Source of the DNA: Flavobacteriaceae bacterium CP2B | GTDB taxonomy: Bacteria; Bacteroidota; Bacteroidia; Flavobacteriales; Flavobacteriaceae | Direction: 5' to 3' | Assembly: GCA_001683825.1 (NCBI GenBank) | Contig: LXTR01000019.1 | Location: 17,915 to 81,914 of the forward strand | Length of the DNA stretch: 64,000 bases | Part shown: in pieces, positions 28,061-37,442 of the stretch | How positions within the stretch are numbered: the stretch's first letter is position 1 | Layout: each line of letters begins with the position of its first letter | Position numbers and translations under genes: made by a program | The notes under the pieces: generated by a model | The model's input: the letters and a program-made list of their open reading frames with translations, nothing else | Told to the model about the DNA's origin: nothing | The model's database searches: none

Positions 28061-29629
28061 CTACTTGGCAACATGAACCGACCGGGTTTCCCGTATAACG
28101 GTTACTTTTACCTGCCCGGGATAGGTCATATCAGTCTGGATCTTCTGGGATATTTCAAAGGAGAGTTGTTGGGCCTTCTCATCGCTTACTTTTTCACTTT
28201 CAACAATGACCCGCAGTTCCCGGCCCGCCTGTATGGCATAGGCCTTTTGTACCCCGCCGAACCCGAAGGCAATTTCCTCAAGGTCTTTTAAACGCTGTAT
28301 ATAGGAGTCCAGGACCTGCCTCCTGGCCCCCGGCCTTGCCCCGCTGATAGCATCACAGACCTGTACGATAGGTGCAATGAGCGATTTCATTTCCACTTCA
28401 TCGTGGTGCGCGCCTATGGCATTGGCCACATCCGGCTTCTCGCCATACTTCTCGGCCCACTGCATCCCCAAAATAGCATGCGGGGTTTCTACATCGGCTT
28501 CCGTATTGGGGACCTTTCCAATATCGTGCAAGAGCCCGGCCCGTTTGGCCAGTTTCGGATTCAGACCCAATTCCGCCGCCATTATCCCGCAGAGTTTGGC
28601 CACTTCCCTGGAGTGCTGTAGCAGGTTCTGCCCATAGGATGACCGGTATTTCATACGGCCTATGGCCTTAATGAGTTCGGGGTGCAGCCCATGGATGCCC
28701 AGGTCTATGACCGTGCGCTTGCCCACTTCCAGGATCTCCTGGTCGATCTGTTTTTCGGTTTTCCGTACAATTTCTTCAATCCTTGCCGGGTGGATCCTCC
28801 CATCGGTGACCAATTTGTGGAGCGAGAGCCGGGCGACTTCCCTCCTCACCGAGTCAAAACAGGAAAGGATGATGGCCTCCGGGGTATCGTCGACGATAAT
28901 TTCGACCCCGGTTGCAGATTCGAGGGCCCGGATATTCCGGCCTTCCCGTCCGATGATCCGGCCCTTGACGTCGTCGGATTCCAGGTTGAATACCGAAACG
29001 CAGTTTTCAACGGCTTCTTCGGTACCCACCCGCTGGATGGTATTGATCACTATTTTCTTGGCTTCCTGCTGTGCCGTGAGTTTGGCTTCTTCGAGCGTAG
29101 CTTGCATAAAGGCCATGGCATCTGTCCTGGCGGTTTCCTTCAGTGATTCCAGGAGCTGGCTCTTGGCTTCTTCTGCTGACAGGCCCGAGATCACCTCCAG
29201 TTGCTGTACCTGGCTTTTGTGTAGTTTCTCCAGCTCTGCCTGTTTCTTTTCGTAAAACTCCTGCCGATGTGTTACTTCCTGGATTTTTGCATCCAGTTCC
29301 TCATTCAGTTTTTTGCTTTTGGCAAGTTCGCTGCTGACCTGTGACTCCTTGTCGCGTGTCCTTTTTTCGGCTTCTGCGATCTTTTTGTCTTTGTTGATGA
29401 TGACCTTTTCGTGCTCGGCCTTAAGTTCCAGGAACTTTTCCTTGGCCTGGAAGATCTTGTCTTTTTTAATGCTCTCCCCTTGCTGGGTGGCATCCTTGAT
29501 GATGGCTTCGGCCTCTTTCCTGGCGTTGCCAATGGTCTTGGAGGCTTTCCCGCGCTCCATTACTTTGGCAATGACAAAGCCGATAACCACGCCCGCGACT
29601 GCCCCAATAAGAATCATTGTAATATCCAT
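28061..29629 (-). CDS. rny: Ribonuclease Y
   Basis: Membrane-anchored endoribonuclease that initiates mRNA decay. 522 residues: N-terminal transmembrane helix ([19 protein letters not shown]), a long coiled coil (about 30-200), a KH domain ([28 protein letters not shown]) and an HD domain ([22 protein letters not shown]), ending with the conserved [14 protein letters not shown]. Complete and of normal length. It is the last gene in the minus-strand group with zapA and the probable 6S RNA upstream, and has its own terminator. Confidence 0.97.
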   Translation of the reverse strand: MDITMILIGAVAGVVIGFVIAKVMERGKASKTIGNARKEAEAIIKDATQQGESIKKDKIFQAKEKFLELKAEHEKVIINKDKKIAEAEKRTRDKESQVSSELAKSKKLNEELDAKIQEVTHRQEFYEKKQAELEKLHKSQVQQLEVISGLSAEEAKSQLLESLKETARTDAMAFMQATLEEAKLTAQQEAKKIVINTIQRVGTEEAVENCVSVFNLESDDVKGRIIGREGRNIRALESATGVEIIVDDTPEAIILSCFDSVRREVARLSLHKLVTDGRIHPARIEEIVRKTEKQIDQEILEVGKRTVIDLGIHGLHPELIKAIGRMKYRSSYGQNLLQHSREVAKLCGIMAAELGLNPKLAKRAGLLHDIGKVPNTEADVETPHAILGMQWAEKYGEKPDVANAIGAHHDEVEMKSLIAPIVQVCDAISGARPGARRQVLDSYIQRLKDLEEIAFGFGGVQKAYAIQAGRELRVIVESEKVSDEKAQQLSFEISQKIQTDMTYPGQVKVTVIRETRSVHVAK

Positions 29630-29726
29630 TGTTACTTGTAGTAAGTGTTAAATAAATATGGGTTCCCCCAAATTAAAAGTCTGTTGCCGCCTTGGGCAGC
29701 AAGGATTGGGACAGGATGCCATGCAT

Positions 29727-29895
29727 AAAAAAAGCCCACATTGATGGAGGTTTTGTACAAACTCCAATAAACAGGTTTAGGGCTAACAGATTGATCAAGG
29801 ATCCTTTGCAAGAAGGCCTGCTTTTACAACCTAAACTCACCCTTTTCAAACAAATTAGTGTTGAGTTTGTCAAAATAAATTACCAATGTGGGCAG
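29727..29895 (-). ncRNA. ssrS: Probable 6S RNA (ssrS-like) downstream of zapA
   Basis: The 288-base gap between zapA and rny folds, on the minus strand, as one long interrupted rod. A perfect closing stem GCCCACATTG (29893-29884) with CAATGTGGGC (29743-29734) runs straight into seven T (29733-29727). Inside it TTTTGACAAACTC (29875-29863) pairs with GAGTTTGTACAAAA (29764-29751) apart from one bulged A. Next comes a large asymmetric bubble (29862-29837 opposite 29774-29765), then GTTTAGG (29836-29830) with CCTAAAC (29781-29775), and an apical hairpin. Closing stem, central bubble, apical stem and a site downstream of zapA are hallmarks of 6S RNA, which binds RNA polymerase by mimicking an open promoter. 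Rfam has a flavobacterial 6S class; membership is inferred from structure and position, not a search. Confidence 0.72.
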
Positions 29896-29918
29896 TAACT
29901 TTATGTATGTAAATGAAC

Positions 29919-30215
29919 TTATTTTATGCTTAGTTTGGAATTCACCAGCTGGTCCAGCGCCCTCAGGCGTTCTTCAACCTCCCTGGTGTCTTCCATCTTG
30001 TCTATGCCACGCTGTTCCAGCTTGGATGCGAATTGCAGGGCACACATGGCCAGCACATCCTGCTTGTCCCGTACAGCATAGTTCTGCTCAAACTTCTTGG
30101 CCAGCTGTTCAATGTTCTTAGCTGCCTTGCGTAAACCTTCTTCCTGACTGGGATCAATGGTCAAAGGATAAACCCTGTCCGCAATCGAAAGCTTTATCTT
30201 AAGCTTTTCTCCCAT
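29919..30215 (-). CDS. zapA: Cell division protein ZapA
   Basis: 98 residues. ZapA bundles FtsZ protofilaments at the division site. The N-terminal LKIKLSIADRVYPLTIDPSQEEGLRKAAKNIEQ matches the ZapA globular head, followed by a C-terminal coiled coil (ALQFASKLEQRGIDKMEDTREVEERLRALDQLV). It is downstream of a second small coiled-coil gene (15-base gap) and upstream of the probable 6S RNA, the same zapA-6S adjacency known from E. coli. Confidence 0.92.
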   Translation of the reverse strand: MGEKLKIKLSIADRVYPLTIDPSQEEGLRKAAKNIEQLAKKFEQNYAVRDKQDVLAMCALQFASKLEQRGIDKMEDTREVEERLRALDQLVNSKLSIK

Positions 30216-30230
30216 AGTGCCCGGTATACC

Positions 30231-30521
30231 TTACTCAGCCAGTTGGACGATACAATAGTCTAACTCCCTGATCAATGAATTTATTTTGAGCTTTGCTTCT
30301 GTTTTATTGGTATCACTGCCCAACATTGTATTTGCAAGCTTAAGGGATTTGTATTTCTCTTCCCACTCCTGAAGGGAGTTTTGGATGGCATCCCGCTCAC
30401 CGCTTACGGTGGCAAGTTCCTTTTCCAACTTCACATTAGCCTGGTGGAGCAACTCTAATTTGTGCAACAACTTGCTAATTCTGTTTTCGAGGGAATCAAC
30501 AATATCAACCAATTCACTCAT
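30231..30521 (-). CDS. Small coiled-coil protein upstream of zapA (ZapB-like)
   Basis: 96 residues, almost entirely coiled coil (IVDSLENRISKLLHKLELLHQANVKLEKEL and onward), with no signal or membrane segment. In flavobacteria a gene like this commonly precedes zapA and is thought to be a division-associated partner; similarity to ZapB is in character only. The start is the ATG at 30519-30521; the in-frame TTG two codons earlier is less likely. A consensus -7 box at 30546-30553 drives this and zapA. Confidence 0.8.
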   Translation of the reverse strand: MSELVDIVDSLENRISKLLHKLELLHQANVKLEKELATVSGERDAIQNSLQEWEEKYKSLKLANTMLGSDTNKTEAKLKINSLIRELDYCIVQLAE

Positions 30522-30545
30522 ATGCAAATACCAATGCGTATACTA

Positions 30546-30553
30546 CAAAGTTA
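30546..30553 (-). promoter_or_regulatory. -7 promoter box (TAACTTTG) for the coiled-coil gene and zapA
   Basis: Exact TAnnTTTG match on the minus strand, 24 bases before the start codon of the first gene. Confidence 0.6.
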
Positions 30554-30787
30554 ACATTCATAGCCCGACTTCGCAATGTTTTTCACATTTATTATTAACG
30601 GCTTTCAGGACACTCAACGCCCTTTCCGGGGCCATCCTACGCCCTGTTATCCGGCCTATTCCCTACTGGTCCGGAGGATTTGCCCCCCCTTGCAGGATGC
30701 GCATCGCCTCCAGGTTTTTTTCGATCCATGAAAAATGGCTTGAGCCTTAAGGGTGTATTGTTTAATTTCGTACGAACTTTGGTTGCT

Positions 30788-32479
30788 ATGAGAAAATCCC
30801 TGTTTGCCTTGCTGCTGCTGATGACCCTTCCCGCTTTAGGGCAGCATGAATACCCTGTGGATGCCTTTCGCCCGCCCCTGGATATCCCTCTGGTATTGGC
30901 AGGCACTTTCGGGGAACTCAGGTCCAACCACTTTCACTCAGGCCTGGATATCAAGACCCAGCAGCGGGAAGGGCTCCCGGTGTATGCCATCGGGGAAGGG
31001 ACCGTTTCCCGGATAAAAATATCGCACTGGGGATACGGGAAGGTGCTCTACCTGGCCCACCCCAACGGCTATACATCAGTATATGCCCATCTGCAGAAAT
31101 TTTCGCCGGCCATAGAAGCCTACATCAAAAAAATTCAATACCAAAAGCAGTCATACGAGGTAGAGGTATTCCCCGATTATGGCGAATTGCGGGTCGAAAA
31201 AGGCGAAGTAATCGCCTTTAGCGGCAATTCGGGGAGCTCCTCGGGCCCCCACCTGCATTTTGAGATCAGAAACAGCATTTCCGAACGGCCTACCAACCCC
31301 CTGCTCTATGGGTTGGAGGTACGGGATGCGACCAGCCCCAGCATCGTAGAGGTCTACGCCTATCCCCTGGGGCCCGATGCCCAGGCGAACCGTAGCAAAT
31401 CTAAAATTGCATTGAATTTTACCCGGCAAGCCGACGGCACCTACCTGGCTGATAAATTGCATGCGGCCGGAACCATAGGCTTTGGCGTCGATGTGTATGA
31501 CCGTCAGGACCTGGCAGCGAACCGCAACGGGGTATTCTCGGTGCGTCAACTGGTGAACGGCACCGTGTATTCCGATCTCGATTTTAAAGATTTTTCCTTC
31601 GCCGAAACCCGCTACATCAACACCCTGATAGATTATGAGCACTACGGCAAATACAACAAACGCATCCAGCGGCTTTTCAGGGCGCCCGGCAATCGCCTCA
31701 ATATATACAATACGCTGCAGAACGACGGCAAGATCGATATCGCAGAAGGGCTGACGTACAACGTGGAACTGGAAGTCCGGGATTTTGCCGGCAACACTAC
31801 CCTGCTCCGTATCCCTGTGGAAGGGAAGAGGGAACCCCTGGATGAACCCGCCCGCGACCCAAGGACCGATACCTACGTGATCGCATCAAAACCCAATAAT
31901 TACGATTTGGGCGTCGCCAAGGTGTATTTCCCTGCCAACACCTTTTACGAGGACTTCTACATACGCCTCGAAAAAGGACAGGATACCGTGACCATCCACG
32001 ACAACAGCGTACCCGCCCACCGCAATTTCACCCTTACGTTTGACGCCTCCGGGTACACGCCAGAGCAACGCCGCCAACTGTTTATCGCCAGGCTCGACGA
32101 GCGGCTCCGGCCCTCCTACAGCTCCACGTATAAAAGGGGGGCCACCCTTACCACCCGTACCCGGTACCTGGGCACCTATACCCTGGCCACTGACAGTGTG
32201 GCGCCACAGGTTTGGGCCAGGAACTTCAAGGAAAACCAGTGGTTGACGAACTACCGCTACCTGAGGCTCCACATTTCAGATGACCTGAGCGGGATAGACC
32301 ACTATTCGGCCAGGATCAACGGGGAATGGATCCTCATGGAATATGAACCAAAATCCAATACGCTGACCTACAATTTTGACGATAAGATTGCCGACAAAAC
32401 CCAGTGCCAGCTCGAGGTGGTGGTTACCGACAATGTAGGAAATTCCACTACCTTTAGCAGTAGCTTTTACAGAAAATAG
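30788..32479 (+). CDS. Exported M23 (LytM) peptidase-domain protein
   Basis: 563 residues. A cleavable signal (MRKSLFALLLLMTLPALGQ) precedes an M23 domain: NHFHSGLDIKT (zinc His and Asp), VYAIGEGTVSRI, GYTSVYAHL, SGNSGSSSGPHLHFEIR (HLH motif). All zinc ligands are present, so it may be an active peptidoglycan endopeptidase. The C-terminal half is beta-rich with no named domain I recognise. Divergent from the coiled-coil gene and zapA, so it shares a division neighbourhood. The start is the ATG at 30788; upstream in-frame codons lack a signal peptide. Confidence 0.9.
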   Translation: MRKSLFALLLLMTLPALGQHEYPVDAFRPPLDIPLVLAGTFGELRSNHFHSGLDIKTQQREGLPVYAIGEGTVSRIKISHWGYGKVLYLAHPNGYTSVYAHLQKFSPAIEAYIKKIQYQKQSYEVEVFPDYGELRVEKGEVIAFSGNSGSSSGPHLHFEIRNSISERPTNPLLYGLEVRDATSPSIVEVYAYPLGPDAQANRSKSKIALNFTRQADGTYLADKLHAAGTIGFGVDVYDRQDLAANRNGVFSVRQLVNGTVYSDLDFKDFSFAETRYINTLIDYEHYGKYNKRIQRLFRAPGNRLNIYNTLQNDGKIDIAEGLTYNVELEVRDFAGNTTLLRIPVEGKREPLDEPARDPRTDTYVIASKPNNYDLGVAKVYFPANTFYEDFYIRLEKGQDTVTIHDNSVPAHRNFTLTFDASGYTPEQRRQLFIARLDERLRPSYSSTYKRGATLTTRTRYLGTYTLATDSVAPQVWARNFKENQWLTNYRYLRLHISDDLSGIDHYSARINGEWILMEYEPKSNTLTYNFDDKIADKTQCQLEVVVTDNVGNSTTFSSSFYRK

Positions 32480-32483
32480 TGGT

Positions 32484-34952
32484 TTGAAGTGCCGTCTCCC
32501 GTTCCTAGTGTTACTCCTCCTGGCCGCTTGCCAGGCGCTCCGGCCGCAATCGGCTATTGTCACCGGCCTGGTATTGGACGAGGACCTAAAACCCCTCGCA
32601 GATGTCAACATCCGGTCTGGGAACCGGGGGACTACCACAGATGGCGACGGGTTTTACATGCTGGAAGTGGTGGCCGACCTCGAAATTACCGTTGCTTTCT
32701 CCTACCTGGGGCACGAGAAGGTCGTCCTGGAAGGCCTGCTCCTCACTACCAATGAAACTTTTGAATTCAGCCCGGTCCTCAGGGAAGGGACAATTCAGAT
32801 CGACGGGGTGGAAGTGACCGCCACCGGAAGGCGGAGGGCAGAGGGAATTACCACCCTGGCCCCTGAAATGGCACGGAGGATCCCGGGTGCCAATGCAGGG
32901 GTCGAAAATGTGCTCAAACTGCTTCCGGGCGTTACCTCCAACAACGAATTGAGTACCCAGTACGGGGTCCGGGGGGGCAACTATGACGAAAACCTGGTGT
33001 ATATCAACGGGTTCGAAATCTACCGCCCCTTCCTGGTACGGTCCGGACAACAAGAGGGGTTAAGCATCGTCAACAGCAACCTGGTACAACAACTCAGGTT
33101 CTCGGCCGGGGGCTTTCAGGCCCGGTATGGCGACAAGCTCTCTTCCGTCCTGGACATTACGTACAAACAGCCGGCCGGTTACAGCCTGGATTTGGAAGCC
33201 AGCTTGCTGGGGGCGAGCGCCGCCTTAGAAACGCTATCGGCCAACAAGAAATTCAGCAGCCTCAGTGGGGTCCGGTACAGGGACAACCGCCTCTTTGTAA
33301 ACAGCCAGCAGACCCAAACCAATGTGAACCCGGCATTCGCCGATATACAGTCCCTGTTGCGCTACAGGTACTCCGACAAGTTCCACCTCAACTTCCTCGG
33401 CAACATAGCCCTGAACCGATACCGCAACCAACCGCTTACCAGGCAGACGAATTTTGGGACCCTGGATGAACCAAGGGCGCTACTGGTCTACTACCAGGGG
33501 AAAGAAGACCACAGGTACAGCACCGCGATGGCAGCCCTCCAGGCAGACTTCCTTCCCCATGAACACCTGAACCTGAAATGGACCGCTGCTGCCTACCATA
33601 CCACTGAGGAAGAATTCTCGGATATCCTTGCGCAATATGAACTCGGCGCTGTGGACACGGATTTGGGCGGGGATTCCCCGGGTGACCCTATTGCATCCAG
33701 GGGCATTGGCGCACAGTACAACCGAAGCAGGAATATCCTCGACGCCCTGTTCCTGACCCTGGGGCACCAGGGAAGCTATACGAAAAAGAAAAATACGTTG
33801 GAGTGGGGTATCCGCTACGGGTTTGAAGACTTTCGTGATCAGATCCGCGAAGCCGAATTCATAGATTCTGCAGGATATTTCATCCGGCCACCACAACCCC
33901 CCTCCCCAAACAACCAACCCGAACAACCTTTTGAGTCCCCATTATTCCCCTTTGAGGGCATCTCGGCCGAAAACGCCACCCAAAACCACAGGATTTCGGG
34001 ATACCTCCAATACAGCTGGCAAACGGCATGGGATAAGGCCGACCTGTACTTCAATGCCGGCCTCAGGGCCCGGCTATGGACCCTTAGGGGAGCGGGTATT
34101 CCCACAACCGCGCAAGCCATCCTCAGCCCCAGGCTGCAGCTCGCCCTCAAGCCCCACTGGAAAAGCGATATGCTATTCAGGGCGGCAACGGGGGTCTACC
34201 AGCAACCTCCCCTTTACCGGGAACTACGGGATGCTACCGGAAGCATACAGCCGGAGGTCAAAGCACAGCGAGCGTATCACTGGGTCCTGGGACATGAATA
34301 CAGCTTTAGGCTTTGGGAACGCCCCTTCCACCTGGTTACCGAAGCCTACTACAAATATCTGGACCGGGTAAACCCGTATACCCTGGAAGATGTGAGGATC
34401 CGCTATGCCGCCCGCAACAATGCCACGGCCTATGCCGGCGGGTTAGACCTAAGGATGTACGGGGCCTTTGTCCCAGGCCTGGAGTCATGGGTAAGCCTGG
34501 GATATCTGCAGACCCGTGAAAACACAGACGGCCGAGGTTACATCCCCAGGCCTACCGACCAGCGTTTTAAATTGGGGGTGCTGTTTCAGGACTACATCCC
34601 GAGCATGCCCCAGGTGCGCATGTACCTGAACCTGGTTTACCAGACCGGATTGCCCGGGGGCTCGCCCGCCTATGCCGACCCCTATCTTTTTCAGAATAGA
34701 TTAAGAGATTACAAGCGGGCAGATTTGGGAATTTCCCATATTTTTGCAGACACCCACACCAGGTACCCCAAAGGCCACTGGTTGCATGCCTTTGAGGAAT
34801 TCTATGCAGGCGTTGAGATATTCAACCTGTTCAACAACCAGAATTCCATCACCAACACCTGGGTCAGGGATGCGGACAGCAAACTGCAGTTTGCCGTGCC
34901 CAACTATATGACCTCCCGGGTATTGAATATCAAAGTGGGGATGCGGTTCTGA
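32484..34952 (+). CDS. TonB-dependent outer-membrane receptor
   Basis: 822 residues. Signal peptide (PFLVLLLLAACQALRPQ), then a carboxypeptidase-regulatory-like beta-sandwich (IVTGLVLDEDLKPLADVNIRSGNRGTTTDGDGFY), a plug domain (GVENVLKLLPGVTSNNELSTQYGVRGGNYDENLVYINGFE begins it) and a C-terminal 22-strand barrel ending in aromatic VLNIKVGMRF. This is the SusC-unrelated, siderophore/peptide type common in Bacteroidota; the substrate is unknown. No ATG is available near the start: the TTG at 32484 begins 4 bases after the M23 gene's stop, which suggests coupling between the two. Confidence 0.9.
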   Translation: MKCRLPFLVLLLLAACQALRPQSAIVTGLVLDEDLKPLADVNIRSGNRGTTTDGDGFYMLEVVADLEITVAFSYLGHEKVVLEGLLLTTNETFEFSPVLREGTIQIDGVEVTATGRRRAEGITTLAPEMARRIPGANAGVENVLKLLPGVTSNNELSTQYGVRGGNYDENLVYINGFEIYRPFLVRSGQQEGLSIVNSNLVQQLRFSAGGFQARYGDKLSSVLDITYKQPAGYSLDLEASLLGASAALETLSANKKFSSLSGVRYRDNRLFVNSQQTQTNVNPAFADIQSLLRYRYSDKFHLNFLGNIALNRYRNQPLTRQTNFGTLDEPRALLVYYQGKEDHRYSTAMAALQADFLPHEHLNLKWTAAAYHTTEEEFSDILAQYELGAVDTDLGGDSPGDPIASRGIGAQYNRSRNILDALFLTLGHQGSYTKKKNTLEWGIRYGFEDFRDQIREAEFIDSAGYFIRPPQPPSPNNQPEQPFESPLFPFEGISAENATQNHRISGYLQYSWQTAWDKADLYFNAGLRARLWTLRGAGIPTTAQAILSPRLQLALKPHWKSDMLFRAATGVYQQPPLYRELRDATGSIQPEVKAQRAYHWVLGHEYSFRLWERPFHLVTEAYYKYLDRVNPYTLEDVRIRYAARNNATAYAGGLDLRMYGAFVPGLESWVSLGYLQTRENTDGRGYIPRPTDQRFKLGVLFQDYIPSMPQVRMYLNLVYQTGLPGGSPAYADPYLFQNRLRDYKRADLGISHIFADTHTRYPKGHWLHAFEEFYAGVEIFNLFNNQNSITNTWVRDADSKLQFAVPNYMTSRVLNIKVGMRF

Positions 34953-35018
34953 GGTACAAGCGGGCAAAGCACCCCCATTGGCCCCCGGAAAAAATGCGGA
35001 AATTAAAATGAAAATGAC

Positions 35019-35672
35019 GTGAGAACCTTGTTATTGGCCATTGCCCTATTGATAAGCCTGGGAGCCCATGCCCAGAAAGATATATACGAAAGCGACAAAT
35101 TCGACCTGCTGAGTAAGAACCACAAGCTGCTCGCCATTATCCCCTTTTTTACCTATCTGGACCTTGAAGAAAGTGTCGCCAGGCCAGAGCTGAAAAAACT
35201 TGAAGAAAAAGAAGGGCATGCCGTGCAGGAGGCCCTGGAAACCTATTTTGGGAGGGGCCGGAAGCGCAAGAAGTTCACGGTAGACTTCCAGAACACCGAC
35301 AACACGAATGCCATCCTTGCCCAAAACAACATCACCTACGAGAATATAGACACCTATACCATCAGGGAGCTTAGCAAGTATTTGGGGGTAGATGGGATTA
35401 TTAGCGGCAACCTGGACCTCAATATCCTGCTTTCGGAAGGAGTGCCCTCGGAATTCAGTTTTATGGATTATATCCTGGGTGACGCCAATTACGGGAGTAT
35501 CGGCATTAAAATCAGTGACGGGGATACGGGAAAACTCCTATGGAAATACGAACAGGAAATCACCAAAAAATCAGGACGGAATACAACGGACCTGATTGAC
35601 AAGATGATGAAAAAGGCCACCCGCAAGTTTCCCTATGACAAAGAAAGGTTGAAAGACCGCCGACAGCCCTAG
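35019..35672 (+). CDS. Secreted protein, CsgG/LpoB-like in part
   Basis: 217 residues with a type I signal peptide (LLLAIALLISLGAHAQ). The core HKLLAIIPFFTYLD and IRELSKYLGVDGIISGNLDLN resembles the nucleotide-fold-like CsgG/LpoB group that forms periplasmic or outer-membrane assemblies, and DGDTGKLLWKYEQEI is typical of that group; the call is tentative. It starts at GTG 35019, which overlaps the stop of a tiny upstream frame at 35008-35022. Its stop codon overlaps the cysteine desulfurase stop on the other strand (CTAG at 35669-35672). Confidence 0.7.
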   Translation: MRTLLLAIALLISLGAHAQKDIYESDKFDLLSKNHKLLAIIPFFTYLDLEESVARPELKKLEEKEGHAVQEALETYFGRGRKRKKFTVDFQNTDNTNAILAQNNITYENIDTYTIRELSKYLGVDGIISGNLDLNILLSEGVPSEFSFMDYILGDANYGSIGIKISDGDTGKLLWKYEQEITKKSGRNTTDLIDKMMKKATRKFPYDKERLKDRRQP

Positions 35673-36817
35673 TGCTCCTGGAACTCCTGTAAAACGCTAA
35701 TCACGTAATCCATTTCTTGCCGGGTATTGTATCGGGAAAACGAAAACCTCAGGGAAGGTTTCCTCAAATCATCCTCGGATAGGATTTCATGCAATACATG
35801 AGACCCCTCATTGCTACCCGATTGGCATGCGCTCCCTTTAGAACAGGCAATACCTTTGAGGTCTAAATGGAACAACAGCATCATGGCCTTGTCCTCGCTG
35901 TAGGGCAGGCAAACATTGACCAGGGTGTAGGTGCTTTTTTGCAGGCTGGCAGAATGGCCGTTAAATTTCACCCCTGGCAGGGTTTCCTTTAGCCGGTTGA
36001 CAAAATATTCCTTGAGCCCACTGATATAGGCCTTTTCCTCATCGAGCTTCTCATAGGCGGCTACCATGGCCGCTTCCAGGCCAACAATATTATGGAAGGC
36101 TTCAGTACCGGCCCGGGCGCCCCGTTCCTGGGAACCCCCGAAAATAAGGGGTTTCAGGCCGGAATTCCTTTTGATATAGGCAAATCCAACGCCTTTTGGC
36201 CCATGAAATTTATGGGCGGCGGCGGTAAGGAAATCGGCTCCTGTTTTCGCAACATCCCATGGAAAATGCCCTATAGACTGTACCGTATCTGAATGAAACA
36301 GGGCTCCATACTGCTGGCAAAGGGCGGCAATAGCCTCCAGGTCCAGGATGTTTCCGATCTCGTTGTTGATATGCATAAGGCTGACAAGCTTTTTGGAATC
36401 GTCCCTTTCCAGCAGGGACTCCAAATGTGTCAGATCAGGGTTGCCAAAGGGGTCGAGCTCCACAAACAGCACCCTGGTGGCATATTCGTCGGCTAATTCC
36501 CCGGCGGTATGGAGTACGGCATGATGTTCTATCCGCGAAGTGATGATGGTCTTTACGCCAAGATCGCGTACGGCACTCCGCAAAATCATATTATCGGCTT
36601 CGGTACCGCCGGAGGTAAAGACAATCTCGGAGGGTTTGGCATTGAGGTACCGGGCCACTGTTTTTCTCGCCTGTTCTATGGCCGTCTTTGCACTTCGCCC
36701 ATAGCTGTGGGTAGAAGAAGGGTTTCCGTAGCAGTCGCTCAGGGCTTCGTGCATTTTGGCTATGACCTCTTCCCGAACCTGGGTGGTGGCGGCGTTATCG
36801 AGATATACGCGTTTCAT
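35669..36817 (-). CDS. Cysteine desulfurase (NifS/IscS family)
   Basis: 382 residues. PLP enzyme that removes sulfur from cysteine for Fe-S clusters or tRNA thiolation. Motifs: YLDNAATTQV, GNPSSTHSYGR, FTSGGTEADNM, IEHHAVL, HINNEIGNI, DTVQSIGHF, AAHKFHGPKGVGF (PLP Lys) and GSACQSGSNEGSHVL with the catalytic Cys. This sits in the class without the long insertion. No isc or suf genes are adjacent. A consensus -7 box lies at 36846-36853. Confidence 0.95.
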   Translation of the reverse strand: MKRVYLDNAATTQVREEVIAKMHEALSDCYGNPSSTHSYGRSAKTAIEQARKTVARYLNAKPSEIVFTSGGTEADNMILRSAVRDLGVKTIITSRIEHHAVLHTAGELADEYATRVLFVELDPFGNPDLTHLESLLERDDSKKLVSLMHINNEIGNILDLEAIAALCQQYGALFHSDTVQSIGHFPWDVAKTGADFLTAAAHKFHGPKGVGFAYIKRNSGLKPLIFGGSQERGARAGTEAFHNIVGLEAAMVAAYEKLDEEKAYISGLKEYFVNRLKETLPGVKFNGHSASLQKSTYTLVNVCLPYSEDKAMMLLFHLDLKGIACSKGSACQSGSNEGSHVLHEILSEDDLRKPSLRFSFSRYNTRQEMDYVISVLQEFQEH

Positions 36818-36845
36818 GGGTTTTGGATACTTGATTCTCTGGGCC

Positions 36846-36853
36846 CAAAATTA
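36846..36853 (-). promoter_or_regulatory. -7 promoter box (TAATTTTG) for the cysteine desulfurase gene
   Basis: Exact TAnnTTTG match on the minus strand, 28 bases before the start codon. Confidence 0.6.
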
Positions 36854-36919
36854 ACCGAATTTCCTTTAAAAACAGCCAAAAAGGCATTAAAGGTCTAGGA
36901 AAATCGGATTGGTTTAAGG

Positions 36920-36927
36920 TATCTTTG
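36920..36927 (+). promoter_or_regulatory. -7 promoter box (TATCTTTG) for the lipoprotein gene at 36932
   Basis: Exact TAnnTTTG match ending four bases before the ATG, another leaderless-type arrangement. Divergent from the cysteine desulfurase promoter 67 bases away. Confidence 0.6.
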
Positions 36928-36931
36928 GCCT

Positions 36932-37438
36932 ATGAGACAAATCCTGCTGATCCTGTTTATGGTCCTGTTCGCGGCATGCAGTGATGGGGACCTGCAAATA
37001 GAGACGATTGACTTTGACGAGGTCGCGGTACAATTCTGCGATTCAGAGGCTACTACGGATACCCAAATCTTTTTTAAGATCAATGGCGATGAGGCCCTCA
37101 TCCTGGAACTCCAGAGCGGCCTTCTAAAAAATGAAGCCCCGGACGGTGTCATCAGCAGTGCCGTGCCCGGGAAATCCCAGATCACCTACCGTATTTTCTC
37201 GGATGATGTCACCAAGAGTTATTTCTGCAGTGACATCCCGCCCAGCAGCCCGCTGGTCATTCAGGAAATAACCGCTACAGATGGGGCAGTGCTCATCACC
37301 ACCGTCCAAAGCGCCACAGACAGCACAGCCTACGAACACACTATTGAACTCAGCGGTATCAGCCTGGTGAACGACCAGGGAGAACGGATCACCGACCTGT
37401 CCATCAACGAATTCGGGACCATCACCACCAGCGAGTAA
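36932..37438 (+). CDS. Predicted lipoprotein, function unknown
   Basis: 168 residues. Lipobox LFMVLFAACSDGD with the lipidated Cys at residue 16. The mature part is acidic and beta-rich, with two Cys (VQFCDSEA, YFCSDIPP) that could form a disulfide. I recognise no named family. It is transcribed from its own promoter and ends 4 bases before the Smr gene on the other strand. Confidence 0.82.
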   Translation: MRQILLILFMVLFAACSDGDLQIETIDFDEVAVQFCDSEATTDTQIFFKINGDEALILELQSGLLKNEAPDGVISSAVPGKSQITYRIFSDDVTKSYFCSDIPPSSPLVIQEITATDGAVLITTVQSATDSTAYEHTIELSGISLVNDQGERITDLSINEFGTITTSE

Positions 37439-37442
37439 ATCG

